In this document: positions 1 through 6,323 of the stretch, piece by piece
Position numbering within the stretch: position 1 is the first letter of the stretch
How the letters are laid out: every line of letters begins with the position of its first letter
Origin: Bacillota bacterium
GTDB taxonomy: Bacteria; Bacillota; Clostridia; Acetivibrionales; DSM-1351
Assembly: GCA_023412635.1 (NCBI GenBank)
Contig: JAEYNI010000372.1
Location: 1 to 6,352, forward strand
Direction of reading: 5' to 3'
DNA: 6,352 bases
Made by a program: the position numbers and the translations under genes
Notes under the pieces: generated by a model
What the model saw: the letters and a program-made list of their open reading frames with translations, nothing else
Databases searched by the model: none
Told to the model about the DNA's origin: nothing

Positions 1-96
1 CAGGTATTTATCTTTCTTATTCCTTATATTAAAGAAAATAATAAACAAAATAGTGACAGCAATTAAATTAATCTCAACATAACTGAACGTCAGCAT
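1..96 (-). CDS. N-terminus of a membrane protein, cut by the left edge (possible sensor or diguanylate cyclase type)
   Basis: The minus strand from an ATG at 94-96 stays open for 32 codons to the window edge. The peptide starts MLTFSYVEIN, continues with a hydrophobic stretch (about residues 9-23, rich in Leu, Ile, Val and Phe), and then a basic segment (RNKKDKYL). That is the pattern of a first transmembrane helix with a positively charged cytoplasmic end. An AGGGTGG ribosome binding site at 101-107 lies 4 nt before the ATG, which supports this start and makes the short open frame believable. It lies downstream of the MFS gene but beyond that gene's terminator, so it should have its own promoter (see 147-180). 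From memory, multi-helix clostridial GGDEF proteins often begin in a similar way (YVEIN, a helix, then R..DKYL). The catalytic part is outside the window, so the function is a guess. Existence of the gene is likely; the family is uncertain. Confidence 0.7.
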   Translation of the reverse strand, partial: MLTFSYVEINLIAVTILFIIFFNIRNKKDKYL

Positions 97-146
97 ATTT
101 CCACCCTACTCTTCTTTCTACAAAACAATATATCTCATATTAATCT

Positions 147-180
147 ATAATACCTTTTTCTTTTTAAATAATCTGTCGAA
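147..180 (-). promoter_or_regulatory. Candidate Spo0A-type sigma-A promoter for the left-edge membrane gene
   Basis: Read on the minus strand, TTCGACA at 180-174 is the exact complement of the Spo0A box TGTCGAA. It contains TCGACA, a 5/6 match to the -35 consensus. A TATTAT hexamer (5/6 match to the -10) follows at 152-147 after a 21-nt spacer. The usual spacer is 17 nt. Spo0A-activated sigma-A promoters of the spoIIE and spoIIG type are known for 21-22 nt spacers with 0A boxes over the -35 region. The predicted leader to the ATG at 96 is about 43 nt. A seven-base match alone could occur by chance about once in a window this size, so the support is the combination of box, spacing and position. 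Confidence 0.35.
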
Positions 181-282
181 GGCTGTCACTTACTTTCTTA
201 GACAAAATCCTTTCAATTTCATTTCTTTTTGGTATAGTTGAAAAATGAACGGCGAGTATTCATTGACTATTTTCTTACAACC

Positions 283-342
283 AAAATAAAAAGCCGCTTC
301 TGCACTGACCGGTAAATAACCGTGATCAAGGCAAAAGCGACT
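283..342 (-). terminator. Rho-independent terminator of the MFS transporter gene
   Basis: On the minus strand, positions 342-331 pair with 303-292 in a 12-bp stem without mismatches if two G-U pairs are allowed (340/294 and 334/300). The inner part folds further (for example 322-319 with 313-310). A U-run follows at 292-288 and continues, after one A, at 286-283. The two G-U pairs become A-C mismatches when read on the plus strand, so the hairpin is built for leftward transcription. It begins 13 nt after the stop codon of the MFS gene at 355 and separates that gene from the membrane-protein gene at the left edge. Confidence 0.88.
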
Positions 343-354
343 GTTTTAATATGA

Positions 355-1602
355 TTATTCCTTTTTTCTAGGAGCTTTTACAAGTGATATAATCAGTATT
401 CCGACCACTGAAGCGATAGCGGCTATTGTAAATGCTGTTGAAAATTCTTTTGTCTTGCTGAAGTAAGCTACTATGTAAGAAGATGCGACTGCACCTACGC
501 CAAAGCCAAGTAGCACCATTCCGTATATTTGAGCTCCGTTTTTTGTGCCCCAGAAGTCTGCTGTCAATGCTGGGAATACACCAAGGAAGCCGCCATATGA
601 GAAGCCTATGATTGCTATTACAACAAGCATTAAATACGCTTTTGCAAAGGATACTGTAACAATTGAAATTCCTGTTATTAATAAAAGTATTAGTATTGTC
701 TGCTTTCTGCCAAGCTTGTCTGAAACCCATCCCCAAAATACACGGCCGAATGAGTTGCAGCCCGATATTATCATTACACCTGCCACCGCAGCACCACTTG
801 TCAACCCGCTGTCAGGCTGTAAACCAAGGATTTTAGCCATGGGGATCATCATAGAGCCTGCTGCAGTTGCACACATAAGTGCCAAGGTTACCAGATAGAA
901 CTGAGGCATTTTAATAACCTCACCCGGTGAAAAATTCTGAACTATCTGTCCGCCATTTTTTACTGAAGGTGTCCAGTTTGCCGGTGTAAAGCCCTCAGGA
1001 GGATTTTTAATAAACATTGATCCTATTAAAGTTACAATAATAAATATGCCTCCTAATACGGCAAAGGTCTTAAGCACCCCTATATTTGCAATTAAAGCTT
1101 CTGAAACCGGTGTAAAAATCAAACCTCCAAAACCAAGAGCTGCAACAATTATCCCTGTTACCAGGCCTCTTTTGTCCGGAAACCACTTTTGACAGGTTGA
1201 AATGGTAGTAGTATAAGCCATACCCATACCAAAACCGCCTAATACGCCATACGAGAGCCATAACAACCAGGGAGTTGACTCAGTTGTGAATTGTGCAAGA
1301 AAGAATCCGATCCCCATAACAATGCCTCCGGCGATTATAACAGGTCGTGGATTTTTTATTTTATCTTGAATTCTTCCCCCAATGGTACTTCCAAAGGTTA
1401 ATACTCCTAGCAGTAACGCATATGCCAGAGTGCCATGCGTTGCAGGCCAGTCAAATAAAGCGTCGGGAGTAGCTTTGCCTTTAATAAGGAACGATTGAAA
1501 AACACTCCATATGTAAGCTGTTCCTAAACACATTTGAATTGCGATACTTGCGATTACGGGGATCCAACGATTGCTTGTTTTTTGTTGAATAGCCAAATTC
1601 AT
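355..1602 (-). CDS. OFA-family MFS transporter (oxalate/formate antiporter-like; lactate or other small carboxylate possible)
   Basis: A 415-residue inner-membrane carrier with the expected 12 hydrophobic helices in two blocks (about 14-197 and 233-409) joined by a polar loop. Family signs: RWIPV...GTAYIWSVF at residues 12-35, FPDKRGLVTG at 141-150 followed by a Gly-rich helix, and TADFWGTKNGAQIYG at 347-361, all typical of the OFA group. The MFS loop motif is diverged in the first half (GGRIQDKIKNPRP, 75-87) and canonical in the second (GWVSDKLGRK, 291-300). The conserved helix-8 arginine (R287, in NSFGRVFWG) matches the family position used for carboxylate binding in OxlT. I see no lysine in helix 11 (about 356-380), where OxlT has its second substrate-binding charge, so oxalate is doubtful and a monocarboxylate such as lactate or pyruvate is at least as likely. 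The start is fixed by AGGAGG at 1614-1609, 6 nt before the ATG. Terminators on both sides suggest a single-gene transcript. Its promoter is unclear; the best match is a weak TGGTCA at 1690-1685 and TAACAT at 1667-1662, spaced 17 nt. Confidence 0.93.
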   Translation of the reverse strand: MNLAIQQKTSNRWIPVIASIAIQMCLGTAYIWSVFQSFLIKGKATPDALFDWPATHGTLAYALLLGVLTFGSTIGGRIQDKIKNPRPVIIAGGIVMGIGFFLAQFTTESTPWLLWLSYGVLGGFGMGMAYTTTISTCQKWFPDKRGLVTGIIVAALGFGGLIFTPVSEALIANIGVLKTFAVLGGIFIIVTLIGSMFIKNPPEGFTPANWTPSVKNGGQIVQNFSPGEVIKMPQFYLVTLALMCATAAGSMMIPMAKILGLQPDSGLTSGAAVAGVMIISGCNSFGRVFWGWVSDKLGRKQTILILLLITGISIVTVSFAKAYLMLVVIAIIGFSYGGFLGVFPALTADFWGTKNGAQIYGMVLLGFGVGAVASSYIVAYFSKTKEFSTAFTIAAIASVVGILIISLVKAPRKKE

Positions 1603-1750
1603 TAAAAGCCTCCTGATAGATTGCGATGCATAACGCCCGCTCCATAATTTTTGATATTAATATGTTATCGTAGACTTCCATTTTTGACCACACGTTTTGT
1701 ACCTTTTTTCATACAATTTATGAATGTTTATTATTACCTTTAAACTGGAA

Positions 1751-1791
1751 CAAAAAAATAAACTGCCAAGCTAGGGCAGTTTATTTTTTTG
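1751..1791 (-). terminator. Strong, nearly symmetrical rho-independent terminator after the helicase gene
   Basis: Positions 1751-1767 and 1775-1791 are perfect inverted repeats (17 bp) around a 7-nt loop, AAGCTAG. The core is AACTGCC/GGCAGTT, with an A-run outside one arm and a T-run outside the other. On the minus strand it starts 13 nt after the stop of the helicase gene and ends the aldolase-helicase transcript. Because the A and T tracts are symmetrical it should also work on plus-strand transcripts, although no plus-strand gene is seen upstream. It also separates the helicase from the MFS gene. Confidence 0.92.
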
Positions 1792-1803
1792 AGTTAAAAG
1801 ACT

Positions 1804-3249
1804 TCACACTTCTGTTTTGCTAACCCTCCTGAGCCTTCCCTTAATAGGAGTTTTCTGAAGCTCACTATAAACCAGTTCTCCTTTGTTGTTAAGTATTTCA
1901 ACAAAGGTCGAAACATCAGCTATATTAATAATGCCGATATCTTCAGCCGTCATACCCTTTATATTACAGAGGGTTCCAACTATATCAACTGGCCTCATTT
2001 TTGTCTTTTTACCTGCATTTATGTGCAGTTTCATAATTTCTTTACTTAGGCTTGCTCCTTTAACTTCTTTTAATGTAGGAGCAGTAGCCATTCTTTCATT
2101 AAATTGCTCTCTTAGGCTGCTTACAGTCTCTTTATCAGGAATTATTCCCAGCGAAATTTCCTTTCCAATATACTGTTCAATAGCTTTAATATACTTTTCA
2201 TCAGCGCCAGTTTCAAAAGTTATAGCTTTTCCTGTGTTATTCACACGCCCGGTTCTACCTATTCTATGCACATAGCTCTCACTGTCCTGAGGGACATCAT
2301 AGTTAATTACCAGCGATATATTTTCTATATCGATTCCTCTGGCTGCTACATCTGTCGCTACGAGATATCTGAAATATCCCAGCTTAAAGTCATTCATCAC
2401 TCGCTGTCTATCCCTTTGGTCCATGTCGCCATGTATTTTCTGACAGGAATATCTATTTGCGGCGAGTTCGTGTTGCAAAGCATCTACCATCTGCTTGGTA
2501 TTACAGAAAATCATACAGCTTTCAGGATTCTCAACTACTGAAATATCTTTGAGCAATTTCAATTTTTCTTTTGCTTCGACCAAGTATTTTAGCTGCTCAA
2601 TCCTGGCTGTTGTTGTGTTTTGTTCCTCAACCTCAACCATTTCCGGTTCTTTCATATACTTACCGCATAATTCCACTATTCCTTTGGGCATAGTTGCAGA
2701 TAACAGGACTGTGACTCTATCTTCCGGGATTTGTCTGATTATGGCTTCAATTTGTTCTATAAATCCCATATTGAGCATTTCGTCAGCTTCATCTATTACA
2801 AGATAGCTAATATTTGATGTATCCAGTGTTGCTTTTTCCAAATGATCTATAATACGGCCGGGTGTTCCCACAACAATGTGGGTTTTTTGCTTAAGTTCCT
2901 TCTCCTGATTATAGAAAGGAGACTTGCCATATACGGCTGAAACTTTTATTCTCTTGAATCTGCCTATATTAAATATATCTTCTTTCACCTGTATGGCTAA
3001 TTCTCTGGTTGGAGTAATTACCAGAGCCTGAGGCTTGTTCTCCTCCCACTCCACCATTTGACAAAGCGGGATGGCAAAAGCCGCTGTTTTTCCGCTGCCG
3101 GTTCTGGATTTCACTATTATATCCCGGCCGCTCAATAAAGCAGGAATGACCTTTTGCTGAACCTTTGTGGGATTTTTATAATTCAATATCTCAATTGCTT
3201 TGATAAGCTCCCTGCTTATATGGTAATCGCTAAAGTTAACTGCTGTCAT
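1804..3249 (-). CDS. DEAD-box ATP-dependent RNA helicase of the DbpA/YxiN type
   Basis: A 481-residue cytoplasmic RNA helicase. All core motifs are visible in order: Q motif with NPTKVQ (Q31), motif I SRTGSGKT (48-55), Ia PTRELA (80-85), Ib TPGR (129-132), II DEAD (153-156), III SAT (184-186), IV MIFCNT (246-251), V ATDVAARGIDI (298-308) and VI HRIGRTGR (328-335). After the two RecA-like domains comes a linker and a C-terminal DbpA-type RNA-binding domain (about 410-475, starting near KKTKMRPVDIVGTL). In B. subtilis YxiN and E. coli DbpA this domain binds hairpin 92 of 23S rRNA, so the likely job is large-subunit assembly; a more general RNA-remodelling or cold-response role cannot be excluded. 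Length and motifs indicate a full, active enzyme. Motif I begins with SR where A-Q or S-Q is more usual, a conservative change. The start has only a weak upstream purine match (GTGAAG), and the aldolase stop is 13 nt before it, so translation may be coupled to the upstream gene. Confidence 0.96.
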   Translation of the reverse strand: MTAVNFSDYHISRELIKAIEILNYKNPTKVQQKVIPALLSGRDIIVKSRTGSGKTAAFAIPLCQMVEWEENKPQALVITPTRELAIQVKEDIFNIGRFKRIKVSAVYGKSPFYNQEKELKQKTHIVVGTPGRIIDHLEKATLDTSNISYLVIDEADEMLNMGFIEQIEAIIRQIPEDRVTVLLSATMPKGIVELCGKYMKEPEMVEVEEQNTTTARIEQLKYLVEAKEKLKLLKDISVVENPESCMIFCNTKQMVDALQHELAANRYSCQKIHGDMDQRDRQRVMNDFKLGYFRYLVATDVAARGIDIENISLVINYDVPQDSESYVHRIGRTGRVNNTGKAITFETGADEKYIKAIEQYIGKEISLGIIPDKETVSSLREQFNERMATAPTLKEVKGASLSKEIMKLHINAGKKTKMRPVDIVGTLCNIKGMTAEDIGIINIADVSTFVEILNNKGELVYSELQKTPIKGRLRRVSKTEV

Positions 3250-3262
3250 ATTTTCTTCACTT

Positions 3263-4312
3263 TCATATGTTTATTTGTCCTTGTTTATCTATTTCGTCTA
3301 TCAGCAGTTGTACTGCCTCCTGTCTGGTTGCCCAACTCGTGCAGAAACGGACTGCACTGGTATTTTCGTTTATTTTCTCCCAAAAGGAATATTCAAAATT
3401 CTCTTTAAGTATCAAAAGAATGTTATCAGGTACTATTGGAAACTGCTGATTGGTAGTGGAGCTAACAAGGAAGCTGTAGCCGTTTCTTTTAAAGGCATCC
3501 TTTATCAGAGAAGCCATTTTATTTGCATGGCTTGCCATCTCAAAATACAAATCCTCCTCAAACAGCGCACAAAACTGAACTCCAAGAAGTCTCCCCTTGG
3601 CAAGCATTCCACCCTTCTGCTTAATAATATATCTGAAGTCCCCCTTCAGCGTGTCACTGCACAAAACCAGGGCTTCTCCAAAAAGTGCACCGATTTTGGT
3701 ACCTCCGATATAAAAAGCATCACATAACTGTGCAAGCTCCCTTAGCTCAAGGTCATTGTCCTCGGCACAGAGTGCATAACCCAGGCGGGCACCATCCAAA
3801 TATAAAAACAACCCGTTTCTTTTACAGACTTCACTTATTGCTGACAGCTCGGCTTTGCTGTATATAGTTCCAAGTTCAGTGGGGTTTGATATATATACCA
3901 TCCCGGGCTGTACTATATGTTCATGGCTTTCATCATTGATATGCGACATATAATAGTCATCCACCGCCTGAGCCGTCAGCTTTCCGTCGACTGCCGGCAG
4001 AGCCAGAACCTTATGCCCGCTTGCTTCAATGGCACCTGTTTCGTGCGTATTGATATGACCCGTATCGGCAGATATAACACCCTGATGCGGCCTCAATGCT
4101 GCAGTAATAAAAGTCAGATTTGTCTGTGTTCCTCCCACCAGAAAATGTACATCAATATCTTCACGGCCGCATTTTCTTTTGATGAGCTCAGCGGCTTTTT
4201 CGCAGTACGGGTCAACCCCGTAGCCGGCAGTCTGTTCCATATTTGTTTCAACTAATTTCTGCAGTACCTTAGGGTGAGCACCTTCACTGTAATCACAATT
4301 AAATCGTATCAT
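3263..4312 (-). CDS. Threonine aldolase family protein (PLP-dependent beta-eliminating lyase fold)
   Basis: A 349-residue soluble enzyme of the low-specificity threonine aldolase (GLY1/LtaE) group, fold type I. The expected reaction is retro-aldol cleavage of L-threonine or L-allo-threonine to glycine and acetaldehyde, a glycine source. Visible sites: GGTQTN at 60-65 (cofactor phosphate region), H86 in GHINTHETGA (ring stacking), D173 and R176 in LDGARLGYA (pyridine nitrogen and family motif), K206 in FYIGGTKIGALFGEA (Schiff-base lysine), and R322 in VRFCTSWAT (substrate carboxylate). Length is typical and nothing key is missing. Substrate range cannot be read from sequence; related family members act on other beta-hydroxy amino acids. 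The start is supported by AGGAG at 4322-4318, 5 nt before the ATG. It is the first gene of a probable two-gene unit with the helicase downstream, with no terminator in the 13-nt gap. The chloride antiporter gene ends 211 bp upstream. Confidence 0.92.
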   Translation of the reverse strand: MIRFNCDYSEGAHPKVLQKLVETNMEQTAGYGVDPYCEKAAELIKRKCGREDIDVHFLVGGTQTNLTFITAALRPHQGVISADTGHINTHETGAIEASGHKVLALPAVDGKLTAQAVDDYYMSHINDESHEHIVQPGMVYISNPTELGTIYSKAELSAISEVCKRNGLFLYLDGARLGYALCAEDNDLELRELAQLCDAFYIGGTKIGALFGEALVLCSDTLKGDFRYIIKQKGGMLAKGRLLGVQFCALFEEDLYFEMASHANKMASLIKDAFKRNGYSFLVSSTTNQQFPIVPDNILLILKENFEYSFWEKINENTSAVRFCTSWATRQEAVQLLIDEIDKQGQINI

Positions 4313-4523
4313 ACGGTCTCCTAACCTCGTTTTTTGTTATGAATAATTATTAGATTAACAATATTTTTTATTGTAAGACATTATAAAAAACACACCAAGA
4401 ATTATTTTATCATACTTTTTACCCATAGAATCGTATTACTTATCATTGGTAAATTTATAAAAAATGTGAGGGATGTTCAAATGACAAAAATAAAGTGATT
4501 TAATTATTCTCAAGAAAGTCAAT
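4313..4523 (-). promoter_or_regulatory. AT-rich gap upstream of the aldolase gene; probable but unresolved promoter region
   Basis: This 211-bp gap should hold the promoter for the aldolase-helicase unit. On the minus strand there is a perfect TATAAT at 4385-4380, about 70 nt before the start codon, but no convincing -35 sequence 16-19 nt upstream and no TG extension. A short inverted repeat, ACAATA at 4358-4363 and TATTGT at 4369-4374, lies just after it and would overlap the predicted transcript start, so it could be an operator or chance in AT-rich DNA. I found no hairpin plus T-run for the antiporter gene, so read-through into the aldolase is possible. I saw no T-box (the tRNA-acceptor-binding motif is absent) and no glycine riboswitch that I could recognise. 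Confidence 0.25.
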
Positions 4524-6113
4524 TTAATGTCTTGGATTTTCACTGCTTTCTATAAGTCTTGCAAAAGAGGCATTTATTTTGGATACTCTGTCATCATTAG
4601 TCAGCACTATAAGATAGTCCCCTGCAAGAAGTACAGTATTACCTCCGGGAATTATCTCCTGTTCCCCTCTCCTTACCGCAACCAGAAGACACTGAGAAGG
4701 CCATTTGATATCCTTTATTTCTTTTCCGTCAAGCTCTGAACCCATACAGATAGCAAACTCCAGAATTGATTTATGTCTCTTGTTTCCTGTAACTGTTTCT
4801 CCCTGTTTATTTAATATCCGTTCAAGCAATGACTCATAAATAGGCTTGGAACCCAGTAAATCAGCCACGATATATGCAGTAATCGAAACTATCGCAAGGG
4901 ACAGCAAATGGTTAAAGGATCCTGTCATTTCAGTAATAAGTATTATCCCTGTTATCGGTGCCCTGACGATAGCTGTAAAATAGCCTGCCATAGCCAAAAC
5001 TATAAAGTTGTTGATGAATGAAGTATCCAGATTAAAAAGTGTGACTACAGAATAACCGTAAATACCTCCAATTAATGCTCCAATTGAAAGCAAAGGTAAA
5101 AAAATTCCTCCTGGAGCTCCTGAACCGTAGCTTGCCATTGTAAATAGGAATTTTCCTAGAAAAAGAATAACTAAAAAAGTTATTGAAATATTATCAGCCG
5201 ATAGAATGTCTTCTATTAGCTCATGCCCACCTCCCAAAACTTGAGGGAGAACAAAACCCAAAATAACCGAAATTAACAAGGGCAGCATTATCGTATATTT
5301 TTCTGGAATAAACTTCAGCCTTTTATACAACCCCTGAGTCTTTAAAATGGACTTGTTGAATAAAACCCCTAATCCCCCTAATATTACACCTAAAACAATA
5401 ATGTACAAATATTCCTTAAGTGGTATTACTGTCAGGCTTTTAATGTTGAATACTGGCTTCAGCCCGAAAAAGCCACTAGATACATAATCGGCAGATAAAG
5501 CTGCTGCCAGTGAGGACAGTAAAACCAATGGAGAAAAATTTTTATGTACCTCTTCCAAAGCAAACATGACACCCGCCAGTGGTGCATTAAAAGCTGCCGC
5601 CAGGCCCGCACTCGCCCCACTGGTTATCAAAAATTTCTCTTCCAGTTTAACCCTTTTAAAAATTTTACTGAAACCCTGTCCTACTGCGGCTCCGAGTTGC
5701 ACAGACGGCCCCTCTCTTCCTAGTGACAGTCCTGAACCTATAGCTAAAATACCTCCAAAAAATTTACCGATAATGACCTTCCACCAACTCATTTTCAATT
5801 TTCTTAGAAGAACTCCTTCTACTTGCGGAATTCCGCTTCCGCTTACCATCGGTTCAAAGTTTACTATTTTGCTTAAAATGACACCAATGATTATGAGGAT
5901 TACTATCCAGACAGGAATAAAATATAATTTTATGGCTAAATTGCTATATATTAAATGCAATATACTCATTGCCTTTTCTAGTGCAAATCTGTATAAAACA
6001 ATCAAGAGCCCTGCAAATATTCCTATGGCTGCACCTTCAAAAACAAGCTTCAACCTGAAGCTATGCCAGTGAAAGAGAGTACTGTAAGTATTGTGTTTGT
6101 TTCCTGCTTCCAT
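4524..6113 (-). CDS. CLC-type H+/Cl- exchange transporter with C-terminal RCK_C (TrkA-C) domain
   Basis: A 529-residue inner-membrane protein. The CLC core (about 20-432) carries each selectivity and gating motif: GSGIPQ (92-97, with S93), GREGP (132-136, with E134 as the external gating glutamate), FNAPLAG...ALEE (175-188, with E188 at the internal proton glutamate), GGIFLP (335-340), and KPIY (423-426, with Y426 at the inner chloride tyrosine). Having both glutamates points to a 2 Cl-/1 H+ antiporter like E. coli ClcA, not a passive channel. GREGP and GSGIP also argue against the fluoride-type CLC group. The cytoplasmic tail (about 448-520) contains GSELDGKEIKDI and a later IIPGGNTVLLAGDYLIVL, matching the RCK_C fold found in potassium-channel and transporter regulators; it probably senses a ligand or second messenger. 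The usual tail in other CLCs is a CBS pair. The start is set by GGAGG at 6125-6121, 7 nt before the ATG. Likely roles are acid tolerance or charge compensation. Confidence 0.95.
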   Translation of the reverse strand: MEAGNKHNTYSTLFHWHSFRLKLVFEGAAIGIFAGLLIVLYRFALEKAMSILHLIYSNLAIKLYFIPVWIVILIIIGVILSKIVNFEPMVSGSGIPQVEGVLLRKLKMSWWKVIIGKFFGGILAIGSGLSLGREGPSVQLGAAVGQGFSKIFKRVKLEEKFLITSGASAGLAAAFNAPLAGVMFALEEVHKNFSPLVLLSSLAAALSADYVSSGFFGLKPVFNIKSLTVIPLKEYLYIIVLGVILGGLGVLFNKSILKTQGLYKRLKFIPEKYTIMLPLLISVILGFVLPQVLGGGHELIEDILSADNISITFLVILFLGKFLFTMASYGSGAPGGIFLPLLSIGALIGGIYGYSVVTLFNLDTSFINNFIVLAMAGYFTAIVRAPITGIILITEMTGSFNHLLSLAIVSITAYIVADLLGSKPIYESLLERILNKQGETVTGNKRHKSILEFAICMGSELDGKEIKDIKWPSQCLLVAVRRGEQEIIPGGNTVLLAGDYLIVLTNDDRVSKINASFARLIESSENPRH

Positions 6114-6183
6114 TAATATGCCTCCATTTTAGTTATGACTATATTAGAATTTATATCTCACAATTGGTAACCAACAAAACTAT

Positions 6184-6212
6184 ATAATAGACCTTTTTTT
6201 TAGTATTGAAAA
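6184..6212 (-). promoter_or_regulatory. Candidate sigma-A promoter of the CLC gene
   Basis: On the minus strand, TTTTCA at 6212-6207 (4/6 match to the -35) is followed after 17 nt by TATTAT at 6189-6184 (5/6 match to the -10). Transcription would begin near 6177, giving a leader of about 64 nt that includes the GGAGG ribosome binding site. An 11-bp palindrome, TTGGTAACCAA (6164-6174), sits just downstream of the predicted start point, where a repressor could bind. In such AT-rich DNA the match is suggestive only. Confidence 0.3.
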
Positions 6213-6242
6213 CCCCAAATTAATAATATTGTCTTTAATTTG

Positions 6243-6284
6243 TGATAATTTCACCCTTAAGATTATCGTATGATTATTTCACCC
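6243..6284 (+). repeat. Pair of 14-bp direct repeats upstream of the right-edge reading frame
   Basis: TGATAATTTCACCC at 6243-6256 and TGATTATTTCACCC at 6271-6284 match at 13 of 14 positions, with a 28-bp offset. Both lie between the CLC promoter and the plus-strand start at 6324. Repeated short motifs of this sort inside a terminus are common as transposase-binding sites in several insertion sequence families, and also as tandem operators. The sequence alone does not decide between these. Confidence 0.6.
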
Positions 6285-6310
6285 CATCATAAATAATGGT
6301 AATCTTAGGG
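6254..6310 (+). promoter_or_regulatory. Inverted repeat that would hide the ribosome binding site of the right-edge reading frame
   Basis: In RNA of the plus strand, 6254-6267 can pair with 6298-6310: 13 base pairs including one G-U (6266/6299), with a single bulged U at 6258 and a 30-nt loop. The right arm ends in TTAGGG (6305-6310), the only plausible ribosome binding site for the ATG at 6324. A TATGAT hexamer at 6269-6274 (5/6 match to the -10) lies inside the loop. A transcript from it would begin after the left arm and leave the site free, while read-through RNA from further left would fold and block it. The pairing is visible; the regulatory meaning is inferred. Confidence 0.4.
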
Positions 6311-6323
6311 AATGATATATACA

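Noticed and set aside
245..289. 14-codon plus-strand frame beginning MNGEYSL
   Set aside because: Too short, no ribosome binding site, and it runs into the terminator sequence of the minus-strand MFS gene.
545..898. 117-codon open frame on the plus strand
   Set aside because: Antisense to the MFS gene, whose family motifs are clear on the other strand.
1622..1636. GCG...CGC hairpin with an ATGCAT core near the MFS ribosome binding site
   Set aside because: Only three plus three base pairs with a bulge, too weak to claim as a regulatory structure.
1481..1693. 70-codon minus-strand frame starting upstream of the MFS gene, a possible leader peptide
   Set aside because: No convincing ribosome binding site in front of its ATG, and it runs out of frame into the MFS coding region, where the peptide looks like a shadow. 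The AGGAGG at 1609-1614 clearly serves the MFS start.
3275..3727. 150-codon open frame on the plus strand
   Set aside because: Antisense to the aldolase, whose catalytic residues are all in place in the minus-strand frame; the plus-strand peptide shows no recognisable domain.
4387..4474. Possible terminator for the CLC gene
   Set aside because: T-runs are present but no stable stem lies directly before them; the best pairing (around 4421-4450) is interrupted and not followed by a proper U-tract.
5566..6072. 168-codon open frame on the plus strand
   Set aside because: It lies wholly inside the CLC gene on the opposite strand, has no good ribosome binding site, and its peptide is the Pro/Ile/Ala-rich type that arises as the antisense shadow of a membrane protein.
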